From: Rickettsia conorii
GTDB lineage: Bacteria > Pseudomonadota > Alphaproteobacteria > Rickettsiales > Rickettsiaceae
DNA length: 64,000 nt
NCBI GenBank assembly: GCA_020726135.1
Contig: DYTE01000004.1
Location: 1-64,000 of the forward strand
Direction: 5' to 3'
The notes under the pieces were generated by a model. That model saw nothing but the letters and a program-made list of their open reading frames with translations, was not told the origin of the DNA and searched no databases. The translations under genes and the position numbers were made by a program. How positions within the stretch are numbered: position 1 is the first letter of the stretch; each line of letters starts with the position of its first letter. This document shows positions 33,063 through 41,796 of this stretch, piece after piece.

Positions 33063-34052
33063 CTAAAGTTCACTATTTTTATAATAAATTTCTGATACAT
33101 ATCGTTTACCATTTTCACCTCTTTTAAGCTGGACAACAATATCCACAACATTAAGTATATATTTTTTTATCTCATCAGGTGGCATGCCAAGACTTGCTTG
33201 CATTACCATAAGCTTTAATTGTTCTATAGCCATTTCTGGACTATCAGCATGTAAAGTTGATATTGAGCCAGGATGACCAGTATTAATTGCGCGTAAAAAA
33301 CTAAATGCTTCAGCGCCACGAAGTTCTCCAACAATAATCCTATCAGGTCTAAGCCGTAAACATGCTTCTATCAAATCTTGTGTAGTTACTTTTGCACGGC
33401 CTTGACCACCTTTAGAAACAAGTAAATGTACTTTATTTGGATGAAGTGGTAAAAGAATTTCTCTAGCATCCTCGACGCTAATTAGCCGCTCATTTGGAGA
33501 TATACTACTTAAAGCTGCATTAGTAAAAGTTGTTTTACCAGTTGATGTACCGCCGCTAATAACTATATTTTTTTTAGCTATTATTGCATTTTTAATAAAT
33601 TCTTGAATTTTATTTTCTTTCAGATATTTATTTAATAAATCAACAGGTTTAGTTTTTGTAAGATTAGTAATAGTATTGTCGAATGCTCCCATTTTTGCAT
33701 ATTCATCTAAAGTCATAAGCATTGTGGTAGCTTTTCTTATGGAATAACAAATATGACCAGGTTCACAAGCAGGTGGAAAAACAACTTGAACTCTATAACC
33801 ATTTGGCAATGTTGCAGATAATAAAGGATTTTCTTCTGAAATAACTTGTTCGGTAGATTGAGCAATTAATCTCCCAAGAGCCATTAAATGATCCAAATCA
33901 AGTTCTGGAATTTCTTTAACTAATTGTTCTCCTTTTTTTTCTATCCAAACTTCACATGGTTTATTTACCATAATCTCATTAACACCATCTTCTGCAAATA
34001 ATGCTTTAAATGGTAATAAAAAAGTTTCAAGCGCTACAAAGTCATTTGACAT
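33063..34052 (-). CDS. virB11: T4SS ATPase VirB11
   Basis: VirB11 is the hexameric traffic ATPase on the cytoplasmic side of the secretion channel. Walker A is GGTSTGKTT, followed by the Asp box (RLISVEDAREI), Walker B (DRIIVGELRGAEAF) and the His box (NTGHPGSISTLHADS). The ATG at 34052 (MSNDFVALETF) is preferred; an in-frame ATG at 34094 would overlap virB10 by 29 bases. It sits 13 bases after the virB10 stop. Confidence 0.96.
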   Translation of the reverse strand: MSNDFVALETFLLPFKALFAEDGVNEIMVNKPCEVWIEKKGEQLVKEIPELDLDHLMALGRLIAQSTEQVISEENPLLSATLPNGYRVQVVFPPACEPGHICYSIRKATTMLMTLDEYAKMGAFDNTITNLTKTKPVDLLNKYLKENKIQEFIKNAIIAKKNIVISGGTSTGKTTFTNAALSSISPNERLISVEDAREILLPLHPNKVHLLVSKGGQGRAKVTTQDLIEACLRLRPDRIIVGELRGAEAFSFLRAINTGHPGSISTLHADSPEMAIEQLKLMVMQASLGMPPDEIKKYILNVVDIVVQLKRGENGKRYVSEIYYKNSEL

Positions 34053-34065
34053 AATTTCTATAGTT

Positions 34066-35478
34066 TTAATGTAATATTCTAGTATTATTAACAATTGATT
34101 TAGGGAATTTATAATCTTTATTTACATAAATATTTATAATTTCCCCTTGATTTATTGTTGTGCTTGGATTAAATTTTTGTCCTGAGATAAAATCTTTAGT
34201 CATATTTGTTATATTATTATAAGCATCAATAGAAGCTTGTTGAGACTGTGTAGGTGTTACATTAGCAAAATTTGTTAATAAACTTGCAGATGCATTATTT
34301 ACAGCCGCCATAACAGCAGCTAATTTTTGAGCCGGAGTGGTGTTAACGGCAATTTGTGAACAGGCTTGAGATATTATAGTGAAAGCTTGAGAAGTTTTAT
34401 CAGTAATTGCCTGCGGTATTAACAAACAAACTTGATTAAATTTTACATCATCTGTAATATTAGGCATATTATAAATACTAAAAGCAGTACTTTGTATTTG
34501 AGTGGCTAATGCTTTATTTGCATCAGAAGATTGTGCATTAGTTACTGGGGGAACAATTGCATCCAATCCTTTTGCAACACCTATACTGAAAGCTGAAACA
34601 AGAACTGCATTTGTAAAACGTTCTTTGAATTTTGCGTCATATCTACCTTGTTCACCTTTTCTACCTAAATTATCTACTGCATCACCATCTAAATTTAAAG
34701 AATAACCATTTGGAATATCAATTCTAAACCATTTTATAATTATTCTACCTTCAACAGTGTCAGCACTATATGATCCAAAAACTCTAGATCCTTTTGGTAT
34801 TAAAATTTGTTTACCTTGTTCAGAGAACACATCTCGAGTGACAATTGCTCTAATTTCTGATACAAGATCTGTATTTATAGCTGTTTCCAAAACAGCCTTA
34901 ATAATTTTACCTTTGGATAAAATACAATTTAAATCACCTCTTAATGTAAAATTAACATCTTTCTCTATTTCTTCCAATGACTGCATTGGAGCACTGCCTG
35001 CAATTAATATAACAGATGATTTATTTTTCGTTTCTTTTCGTTGATCTATATTTTTATCATAAAGTTTTGGAGGTAAAGTTTGTAATGCTGGTTGTTGAGT
35101 TGTCGTAAGTTCCGGTAATTTAGGTGTTGCAGTTTCCTGTTGTACTGGCAATATTATATTAGGTTTAGGGGAAGGTAATTTAGGTAATGAAACAATTGGA
35201 ATTACAGGAGCTTCTATTTTTGGTACTTCAGGTATTTTAGGAATTGATGGTATATCATTTGATATATCAGTAATAGGTTTAATAACACCAGCTGGAACAT
35301 TTTGAACTTTTATAGTAGTTTTTGTTTCTTTAATAAAAAATACATAAAATAATCCAGCAAATACTAAACATATAATCACTAAAATAGCTATGCTTTGCTT
35401 AGAATTTGCAGAAATTTTAGAAAGTTCGCTTTGCACTTCAGGCATTTCTTGAACATTTGATTTAATATCTTTTGACAT
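34066..35478 (-). CDS. virB10: T4SS channel protein VirB10
   Basis: VirB10 spans both membranes and senses energy from VirD4 and VirB11. The 470-residue product has a cytoplasmic head, one membrane helix (about 30-50), a proline-rich periplasmic stretch (about 75-130, PSPKPNIILP and similar) and the TrbI-like C-terminal barrel domain (LNCILSKGKIIKAVLETAINTD, IPKGSRVFGSYS, INIYVNKDYKFP). It lies 25 bases after the short virB9. Confidence 0.95.
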   Translation of the reverse strand: MSKDIKSNVQEMPEVQSELSKISANSKQSIAILVIICLVFAGLFYVFFIKETKTTIKVQNVPAGVIKPITDISNDIPSIPKIPEVPKIEAPVIPIVSLPKLPSPKPNIILPVQQETATPKLPELTTTQQPALQTLPPKLYDKNIDQRKETKNKSSVILIAGSAPMQSLEEIEKDVNFTLRGDLNCILSKGKIIKAVLETAINTDLVSEIRAIVTRDVFSEQGKQILIPKGSRVFGSYSADTVEGRIIIKWFRIDIPNGYSLNLDGDAVDNLGRKGEQGRYDAKFKERFTNAVLVSAFSIGVAKGLDAIVPPVTNAQSSDANKALATQIQSTAFSIYNMPNITDDVKFNQVCLLIPQAITDKTSQAFTIISQACSQIAVNTTPAQKLAAVMAAVNNASASLLTNFANVTPTQSQQASIDAYNNITNMTKDFISGQKFNPSTTINQGEIINIYVNKDYKFPKSIVNNTRILH

Positions 35479-35503
35479 AGTATTTTAATGAAATAATTTA
35501 AAT

Positions 35504-35977
35504 TTATATATTTTTATTTTTTTTCTTTGCTGGATATTTAAATCGAATTGTGTAAACTAACTCTTTTTCTTGACCAGGTTCTAATTCTTTTGCAACAATG
35601 TCAAATTGATATATTTTATTTTTGTTAGTAAAAACAACCATATTGCTTCTTAAATTTTTTTCTTTTGGCTTTATAATCAAAATATTATCAATAACATCTA
35701 TTTTCCAAGCAAATGAATCTCCAAATGATACTGTTTGTATTTTTTCATTTTTATCAAATTGAATCAAAGATTGAAAACCATAATGAACAACTAGTAAATA
35801 TACTTCATTTGGATTATATAGATATGTTTTAATTCTATTATCGGTAGTCAACGACATTTCAATATCATTAATACATGAATTATCAATTTTACAATCTTCT
35901 AATATAGGTGGAGATGCAAATGAAGATAGTGATATAAAAATTAATAAAAAACCTAATAAAAATCTAACTATTGTCAT
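35504..35977 (-). CDS. virB9: VirB9 paralogue, N-terminal domain only
   Basis: The 157-residue product has a signal peptide (VRFLLGFLLIFISLSSFAS) and the N-terminal VirB9 domain (YLYNPNEVYLLVVHYGFQSLIQF, VSFGDSFAWKID, SNMVVFTNKNKIYQFDI), then ends in a Lys-rich tail (YPAKKKNKNI). The C-terminal domain that binds VirB7 in the outer-membrane core is absent. Only 25 bases separate its stop from the virB10 start, so the missing domain is a true deletion and not a frameshift. The start overlaps the virB8 stop by 14 bases. The full-length VirB9 is on the other strand at 37828. Confidence 0.88.
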   Translation of the reverse strand: MTIVRFLLGFLLIFISLSSFASPPILEDCKIDNSCINDIEMSLTTDNRIKTYLYNPNEVYLLVVHYGFQSLIQFDKNEKIQTVSFGDSFAWKIDVIDNILIIKPKEKNLRSNMVVFTNKNKIYQFDIVAKELEPGQEKELVYTIRFKYPAKKKNKNI

Positions 35978-36689
35978 TATCTACCCTATAACCAATTACT
36001 TGAAAACCTACTGGATTAATGTCCCTGTCACTATCACTAAGTTCCATAGGTTGATAATTAAAACTTATCACTGCTATTTTATCATAAGTTCTTTTTTCTC
36101 CATCTGTTTCATTAATGGAAAATCTTAATATATATTTATCATTAGCAACTTTTGACCAAGATTTTACAACTAAAAATGTTGTATTTTGTTGCCCATATTT
36201 AATTAAAGGATCGTTACTTTTATTTCTTATGTAACCTATATAACTATAATATAATTGAGAAGAGGATAATAAACTTATAGTTTTTCTAGCTAAATTATCA
36301 AAATCCACAGGATTATATGTTTCACGAGCAGTTACATATTTTTTTATAAAATATTGAGCAAGAGCATCATTTCCATTTAAAATATCTGAAGATATTGGGT
36401 TTACTATAGTAGTTACGCCAGTAGTATTATCAACTTGAATAACAAAAGGATCAAAAGTTCGAGAATTAACCACAAATATAACAACTAATATACTCAATAT
36501 AGTTAATATTACTAATAAAAAAGATAAAAATAATAATATATTTCTTTGAATAATAATATTATCTGATCTATTTTCATACCAATTTTTAATAGATTTAACG
36601 CCATTAAAATTATTATGTTGATCTATCATATTATTATCTGAAACATTTGTTTCATTTGAAGATTTTTTAAAAAAATTAAATATGTTCAT
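35964..36689 (-). CDS. virB8: T4SS inner-membrane assembly protein VirB8 (canonical copy)
   Basis: VirB8 is a bitopic inner-membrane protein that nucleates the T4SS. The 241-residue product has a cytoplasmic N-terminus, one membrane helix (about 50-73) and a periplasmic NTF2-like domain ending with the conserved NPxGF motif (DINPVGFQVIGYRVD). It lies 27 bases after virB7 and overlaps the short virB9. Confidence 0.92.
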   Translation of the reverse strand: MNIFNFFKKSSNETNVSDNNMIDQHNNFNGVKSIKNWYENRSDNIIIQRNILLFLSFLLVILTILSILVVIFVVNSRTFDPFVIQVDNTTGVTTIVNPISSDILNGNDALAQYFIKKYVTARETYNPVDFDNLARKTISLLSSSQLYYSYIGYIRNKSNDPLIKYGQQNTTFLVVKSWSKVANDKYILRFSINETDGEKRTYDKIAVISFNYQPMELSDSDRDINPVGFQVIGYRVDNDNS

Positions 36690-36716
36690 TATATAAAACT
36701 GATAAATGTAATTTCA

Positions 36717-36887
36717 TTATACTATATCTTTCATTAAATTTACTGGTCTACGCGCGCATGGAGAAAATATATCATCGGAGTCTTTTGCAACGCATGGACT
36801 TTTAATTTCATAAGGCTTACCAGGCGTACAAGAAATAGAAGGTAATATAAAAATTATTGCCAAAATAAATTTTATTAATTTTATCAT
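36717..36887 (-). CDS. virB7: T4SS lipoprotein VirB7 (56 residues)
   Basis: This small gene precedes virB8 on the same strand and is easy to miss. The product starts MIKLIKFILAIIFILPSISC, a lipoprotein signal with a lipobox ending at Cys20, followed by a short mature part with a paired motif (SPCVAKDSDDIFSPCARRPVN). The repeated PC element and C-terminal RPVN resemble the small VirB7-type lipoproteins described at this position in Rickettsia rvh loci. VirB7 anchors VirB9 in the outer membrane. It is 27 bases upstream of virB8 and heads the operon. Confidence 0.82.
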   Translation of the reverse strand: MIKLIKFILAIIFILPSISCTPGKPYEIKSPCVAKDSDDIFSPCARRPVNLMKDIV

Positions 36888-37127
36888 AATTTATGTGCAT
36901 AAAGATTAAATTCATTTTTATTCAAGATTACTAGAACTACTCTATTATCACAAGTATATTTTTACATTGCATAATTTAAACAATATAAAACATAGATCAT
37001 ATTGTATTGTAGCAACAATTAATAATTATAATGACAAGATATTGTAATTAAATTATATTAATACTAGTCTTATCATTCATAATTGTGATAAATTGATTAT
37101 ATATATTTTTAATTATAGCAATTATAA
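36888..37127. promoter_or_regulatory. Divergent control region of the two vir operons
   Basis: A 240-base, very AT-rich gap from which virB7-B8-B9-B10-B11-D4 (minus) and virB8-virB9 (plus) diverge. It must hold promoters for both, but I could not pick convincing -35/-10 pairs. No coding sequence is visible. Confidence 0.5.
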
Positions 37128-37823
37128 ATGAGTGATTCAATAAAGTTTTTTCAAGAATATATAAAATCAGGTCAATATTTTCTTGATGCAAAAAAATGGT
37201 ACAATATGGAATATTTATATCCTATAGTCCATAGATCTATTCTTTTGATAGTATTTTTTATAACTATTAGTATATTTTCTGTTATATTTCTGACTACTTA
37301 TTCTTTATTGCCTATTATTCATCAAATTAAATATACATTGATGTCTGATGATATTGATAATAAAACTGCAACTATAATCCACGCTAACAATATTCCAGGC
37401 GATGCTATTCTTTCTATAGCTGATATTCTAGTGAAAAATTATGTAACTATTAGAGAATCTTATAATTATAATGATATGAAGAATCAGTTTCTTTTCATTC
37501 AAAAAAATTCTACAAAAATTATATTTAAAAGATTCAGCAATATGATGAATATTGATAATCCATCTTCACCTGTAATACGTTATCAAAAAAATTATAATCG
37601 TAATGTAGAAATTATTTCAACTACACATTATGATAAACATATAATAGTAAAATTTAAAACAATTACAAAAAATTTGACATATGAGATTTTTGAAGATATT
37701 ACTTGGGAGGTAGATATTTATTTTGAAATTGATACTATAGATAACGTAGTTAATAATTCTAAATTTAATTTCATAGTAACTGACTATAAATTAAAACTTT
37801 TAAATGACAACAGAGTAAATTAG
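37128..37823 (+). CDS. virB8: Divergent VirB8 paralogue
   Basis: The 231-residue product has the VirB8 layout: cytoplasmic start, one membrane helix (SILLIVFFITISIFSVIFLTTYSLL, about 33-58) and a periplasmic domain (DILVKNYVTIRESYNYNDMKNQF, NTKIIFKRFSN). The NPxGF motif near the end of the canonical copy is replaced by NNSKFNFIVTDYKLKL. Duplicated and diverged VirB8 is a known Rickettsiales trait. It is followed four bases later by the full-length virB9. Confidence 0.85.
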   Translation: MSDSIKFFQEYIKSGQYFLDAKKWYNMEYLYPIVHRSILLIVFFITISIFSVIFLTTYSLLPIIHQIKYTLMSDDIDNKTATIIHANNIPGDAILSIADILVKNYVTIRESYNYNDMKNQFLFIQKNSTKIIFKRFSNMMNIDNPSSPVIRYQKNYNRNVEIISTTHYDKHIIVKFKTITKNLTYEIFEDITWEVDIYFEIDTIDNVVNNSKFNFIVTDYKLKLLNDNRVN

Positions 37824-37827
37824 TAAT

Positions 37828-38580
37828 ATGAAATATTTTTTTACATTTTTTATAATAATATTTTCCGTAAATATTTTTGCTTTTGTGGAATCAAGACCAA
37901 TTGGCCATGATAGTAGAATTAGAGTAATGGTATATAATAAGGATGATGTATTTAAATTTGTTGGTCATTATGGTTTTCAAAGTACAATAGAACTAGGTAA
38001 AGGTGAGACAGTAGTGAGTATTTCCATGGGTGATACTACATCATGGCAAATTATTCCATCTGGTAATGGTAACATGATTACACTTAAACCAATTGAAAAA
38101 GATGCGACTACTAATATGATGTTAATCACCAATAAAAGATCTTATATTTTTGAACTACATGCTGAAGAAGCATATGATATTCGTGATCCTAATCTAGTGT
38201 TTAATTTAAGATTTATCTATCCTGGCGAAGAAGGAAGTGATGATGATTTAAAAACTTATTCAGCTGCAATTGCTACTCCTGTAGATTTAAAACATCCAGA
38301 AAAATATAATTTCAATTATTCAATTAGCGGTGATGAAACGATAGCTCCTATTAAAATTTTTGATGATGGGGAATTTACATATCTGCAATTTAGAGATAAA
38401 AATTCTGAATTACCAGCAATTTTTGCTGTTGATGATGCTTTGCGTGAAGCAATGGTGAATTATAGACTTTCACAAGAAGATACAAATTTAGTTATAGTTG
38501 AACAAGTATTTAAAAAATTATCAATTAGACATGGTAAAAAAATAGTATGTGTATTTAATGAAGCATTTATTCCATATTAA
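37828..38580 (+). CDS. virB9: Full-length VirB9
   Basis: The 250-residue product has a signal peptide (MKYFFTFFIIIFSVNIFAF), the N-terminal VirB9 domain (VGHYGFQSTIELGKGETVVSISMGDTTSW) and the complete C-terminal beta-sandwich with IKIFDDGEFTYLQFRD and a final IVCVFNEAFIPY. It should be the copy able to bind VirB7 and form the outer-membrane core with VirB10. It is carried on the divergent operon and not next to virB10. Confidence 0.93.
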   Translation: MKYFFTFFIIIFSVNIFAFVESRPIGHDSRIRVMVYNKDDVFKFVGHYGFQSTIELGKGETVVSISMGDTTSWQIIPSGNGNMITLKPIEKDATTNMMLITNKRSYIFELHAEEAYDIRDPNLVFNLRFIYPGEEGSDDDLKTYSAAIATPVDLKHPEKYNFNYSISGDETIAPIKIFDDGEFTYLQFRDKNSELPAIFAVDDALREAMVNYRLSQEDTNLVIVEQVFKKLSIRHGKKIVCVFNEAFIPY

Positions 38581-38650
38581 ATAGAATCTATTTAGTTACT
38601 TATATTAAATATGATAATATGCTAAATATTATTTTATTTGATTTATAAAA

Positions 38651-40054
38651 ATGGAGATGAATAAAACATTGCTTCATGCAGTTTTACGTACTAATTTAAC
38701 AAGTTTTGTAACTAAAACATTTCATACAATTAATCCAGGTATGAAATATGAACCTAATTGGCATATTGATTTAATATGTGATTATTTGGAGTCAGTTGCT
38801 GATGGTTCTATTAAACGTTTAATAATTAACATTCCACCACGCTCTTTAAAATCAGTATGCATTAGTGTCGCATTCCCAGCATGGCTTTTAGGTTTAAATC
38901 CAGCAAAACGCATAATGTGCGCCAGCTATTCTAATATATTAAGTATAAAACATTCGTTGGACACAAGGTTTGTTATGAATTCATCTTGGTATAATGATAT
39001 TTTTCCAAATACTATACTTAGCAACAAACATAATCAAAAAACTAAGTTCTTAACTACAAAAAATGGTTTTAGATTTGCTACATCAGTTGGTGGTTCTGCA
39101 ACTGGTGAAGGCGGAGATATGCTTATTATTGATGATCCACATAATCCAAGTAAAATTAATTCATCATTAATACGTAAAAAAACAATAGAATGGTTTGAAC
39201 AAACTTTTGTTACAAGACTAAATGATAGATCAACAGGTGCAATAATTATTGTAATGCAACGTCTTCATAGTCATGATCTATGTGGCTATTTGCTTGAAAA
39301 TTTTAATAATTGGGAACATTTAAAAATTCCTGTAATAGCTAATCAAAATTATGTTTATTATGTTAAAAATCATCAATATAATTTTTATAAAGATGAAACT
39401 TTGCATAAAATTAGAGACAAACTCGATGATTTAATAAAACTTGAGAAAGACATAGGTATTAGTAATTATCATGCTCAATATATGCAGGAACCAATTTCTA
39501 ATAATTTTGCACTTTTAAAATTAGAAAATATTTCTTTTTATGAAAAATTACCTAGAAATTTTGAATATATAGTTCAAAGTTGGGATAGTGCTATTAAAAT
39601 ATCAGAAAGTTCTGATTATAGTGTATGTTCTACATTTGGAATATTAGATTCTAAATATTATTTAATATCCATATATAGAGCAAAACTTACATATCCACAG
39701 CTTAAATCTCAGTTTGAACAATTAGCAAAAAAATATAATCCTCAAATTATTTTAATAGAAGATAAGGCTAGTGGGCAACAATTATTACAGGATGTACAAA
39801 TATCAAATAATATAAGAATTATAGGTATAAAACCAAGAATGGATAAAGTCACAAGATTTGCTACAATTATTCATATGTTTGAAAATGCCAGCATATTGTT
39901 ACCAAAAGATACTAAACAGAATATAAATATTTTAAATGAATTATTAAATTTTCCTTATAGTAAACATGATGATATTGTCGATTCTATTTCACAATTTTTA
40001 AATTTTATAAAAAATTTTATTAAAACCACAGAAATACGTATTAGGAATTTATAA
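38651..40054 (+). CDS. Phage/GTA-type terminase large subunit
   Basis: Terminase large subunit: packaging ATPase plus headful nuclease. The 467-residue product has an atypical Walker A (PPRSLKS, 62-68), Walker B MLIIDDPH (about 157-164) and the C-terminal RNase H-like nuclease acidic positions (QSWDSA near 313, IEDKASG, and HDDIVDS near 445). It resembles gene transfer agent and Mu-like terminases found in Rickettsiales genomes. The complete frame and intact catalytic residues suggest it is not simply decaying. It follows virB9 by 70 bases. Confidence 0.88.
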   Translation: MEMNKTLLHAVLRTNLTSFVTKTFHTINPGMKYEPNWHIDLICDYLESVADGSIKRLIINIPPRSLKSVCISVAFPAWLLGLNPAKRIMCASYSNILSIKHSLDTRFVMNSSWYNDIFPNTILSNKHNQKTKFLTTKNGFRFATSVGGSATGEGGDMLIIDDPHNPSKINSSLIRKKTIEWFEQTFVTRLNDRSTGAIIIVMQRLHSHDLCGYLLENFNNWEHLKIPVIANQNYVYYVKNHQYNFYKDETLHKIRDKLDDLIKLEKDIGISNYHAQYMQEPISNNFALLKLENISFYEKLPRNFEYIVQSWDSAIKISESSDYSVCSTFGILDSKYYLISIYRAKLTYPQLKSQFEQLAKKYNPQIILIEDKASGQQLLQDVQISNNIRIIGIKPRMDKVTRFATIIHMFENASILLPKDTKQNINILNELLNFPYSKHDDIVDSISQFLNFIKNFIKTTEIRIRNL

Positions 40055-40126
40055 AAATATATTAAACATCTAAGTTAGCTCATAAATTATGATATAATAA
40101 ACTTATATTAAATTTGATAATGATAA

Positions 40127-40457
40127 ATGATGAGATTAACTAAAAAAGAATTAGATGTAATAAAATATTATTTCTCAAGATATTATCTGCACAAATATTT
40201 TTCCATTTGTTTTAGATAATTTTGCAGAAAACAACAAATTATTTATTGATAAGTTAAATAAACTTAAAAAATTAGGATATATAGATAATAAAAATTGGTA
40301 GCTGGATTTGTGCAAAATTAGAAATCACATGAGACATGATTACGCAGATAATGATGCTACAAATTATAAAAATATAATGTTAGTTTTAAATAGTTCAAAA
40401 GAACTATTAGAATTTTGGAATAAATTACAAATTAAAATTTCATATATTAAAATTTAA
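40127..40457 (+). pseudogene. Broken HEPN-type (HepT-like) gene between GTA genes
   Basis: Reading across two lesions reconstructs one small helical protein. It starts MMRLTKKELDVIKYYFS at 40127, shifts by +1 near 40175 into SQDIICTNIFPFVLDNF, runs through LFIDKLNKLKKLGYIDNKNW, hits an in-frame TAG at 40299-40301, and continues LDLCKIRNHMRHDYADND to the final stop at 40455-40457. The RNxxxHDY element after WLDL matches the catalytic/structural signature of small HEPN proteins related to HepT toxins or nucleotidyltransferase partners. With a frameshift and an internal stop it is a pseudogene. It occupies the position where portal and capsid genes lie in a complete GTA cluster. Confidence 0.65.
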
Positions 40458-40464
40458 ATCATAT

Positions 40465-40812
40465 ATGCAGAAATCATTCATAAAAAATTTTAGACATAAA
40501 ATAGTTATTTTAGAAAATATTTCTATATCTGATATAGAGATGTCATTATGGCAAGAAAAATATATTCTTTATGCTGAAATAAAAGCAATTTCAGATGAAA
40601 AATTACAATTATCTGAAAATATAGAATTTGGACATGTTATCAGTTCTGAATATTTTATTTTTAAAACGAGATTTTGTGATAATATAATAACCAAAATGCG
40701 CATTTTATTTAATAAAAGACTATTTGAAATAAAACGTATTACAAATATATATGAACGTAACAAATTTCTAAAAATAATTGGAGCAGAAATACATGTCCCT
40801 GAGCTTCATTGA
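40465..40812 (+). CDS. Phage/GTA head-tail adaptor-like protein
   Basis: The 115-residue product has the small beta-rich layout of the SPP1 gp16/HK97 head-closure family (FRHKIVILENISISDIEMSLWQEKYILYAEIKAI, HVISSEYFIFKTRF, FNKRLFEIKRITNIYERNKFLKIIGAEI). In GTAs this protein joins the capsid portal to the tail. The family call rests on pattern and on its place before the DUF3168 gene, which it overlaps by 20 bases. Confidence 0.7.
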   Translation: MQKSFIKNFRHKIVILENISISDIEMSLWQEKYILYAEIKAISDEKLQLSENIEFGHVISSEYFIFKTRFCDNIITKMRILFNKRLFEIKRITNIYERNKFLKIIGAEIHVPELH

Positions 40813-41209
40813 TGAAATGCAAATGTCATTACATAAATTATTATCTGAAACTCCAGAAATTAGGCTTGTTGTTGACAGAATCTATATTACAACACAACAA
40901 GATGCTAAATATCCATTTTTATTAATAAATATTGTTCAAATAAATAATATTTCTAAAATTAGGCAAAAAATCTATGAAGTAGATTTTGAAATTTCTATAT
41001 TTACACGAGAGAAAAATTCGAAAATATTGACAATATTAGTTGATAATATCACAGAAATTATTATTAAAACTCCTGCTCAATTAAAGAATCATATAATTAT
41101 AGGAATCAATTATAATAATATTATATTTCAAAAAGCTCATGATCTAATTACAACTAAAGTTACAATTAATTTTAAAATTTTAATTAAACATATGAACGAA
41201 ATTATATGA
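40793..41209 (+). CDS. DUF3168 GTA tail-completion-like protein
   Basis: The 138-residue product starts MSLSFIDEMQMSLHKLL (ATG 40793; the upstream TTG is not used). The segments PEIRLVVDRIYITTQQDAKYPFLLINIVQ and VDFEISIFTREKN match the DUF3168 tail-completion family (gp8-type gene of the R. capsulatus GTA). Its stop overlaps the next start by four bases (ATGA). Confidence 0.72.
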   Translation: MSLSFIDEMQMSLHKLLSETPEIRLVVDRIYITTQQDAKYPFLLINIVQINNISKIRQKIYEVDFEISIFTREKNSKILTILVDNITEIIIKTPAQLKNHIIIGINYNNIIFQKAHDLITTKVTINFKILIKHMNEII

Positions 41210-41796
41210 ATTTTCATAATATAAGATTACCTAAATTTATTGAAATTTTGTCAACATGTTCAACAGAATTTAATACATATTGTATTAATACTATTTCTGG
41301 GAGAGAAACACGTAGGCAAAATAAAGAATATGCAAGGCAGAAATATATAATAAAAAATCCTATATTTAATATGAATGAATTTGAACAATTTAATAATTTT
41401 TTTAAAGCAAGACGTGGTAGACAATATAGTTTTAGATTGCGAGATCATTTTGATTATAATGTTGAGAATCAATTTATCGCGAGTGGTGATGATATATCAC
41501 AAGAATTTCAGCTTATTAAATTATATGATGATAAAGTTGCACCATATAGTCGTCGTATTACCAAAATTGTTGAAGATACATGTAATCTATCTATTAATGA
41601 TATGAAAATTAATGCAAATATTGATTATGTAACAGGAATAGTAAAATTATCAGAAGTTTTACAAAAAAATCAAATATTAAAAGCTAATTTTATGTTTGAT
41701 GTGGAAGTACGTTTTGCAAGTGATAATTTTGAATATATAGAAAAAGCTGATTCTAGTTTTGAATTATCTGACATTATTTTATTGGAAATATTATGA
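41206..41796 (+). CDS. DUF2460 GTA tail protein
   Basis: The 196-residue product matches the DUF2460/TIGR02217 family (gp12-type distal tail protein): FHNIRLPKFIE, SGRETRRQNKEYARQKYIIKN, FNNFFKARRGRQYSFRLRDHFDY and TGIVKL. The acidic/aromatic core RxGRxxxFRLRD is highly characteristic. It overlaps both neighbours by four bases, so the three tail genes are translationally coupled. Confidence 0.85.
   Translation: MNFHNIRLPKFIEILSTCSTEFNTYCINTISGRETRRQNKEYARQKYIIKNPIFNMNEFEQFNNFFKARRGRQYSFRLRDHFDYNVENQFIASGDDISQEFQLIKLYDDKVAPYSRRITKIVEDTCNLSINDMKINANIDYVTGIVKLSEVLQKNQILKANFMFDVEVRFASDNFEYIEKADSSFELSDIILLEIL

Noticed and set aside
35479-35510. Possible frameshift in the poly-Lys end of the short VirB9
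   Set aside because: Only 25 bases remain before virB10, too few to code for the missing C-terminal domain in any frame.
41375-41605. 76-codon frame inside the DUF2460 gene
   Set aside because: A +1-frame shadow; the DUF2460 protein on the other frame has strong family motifs.
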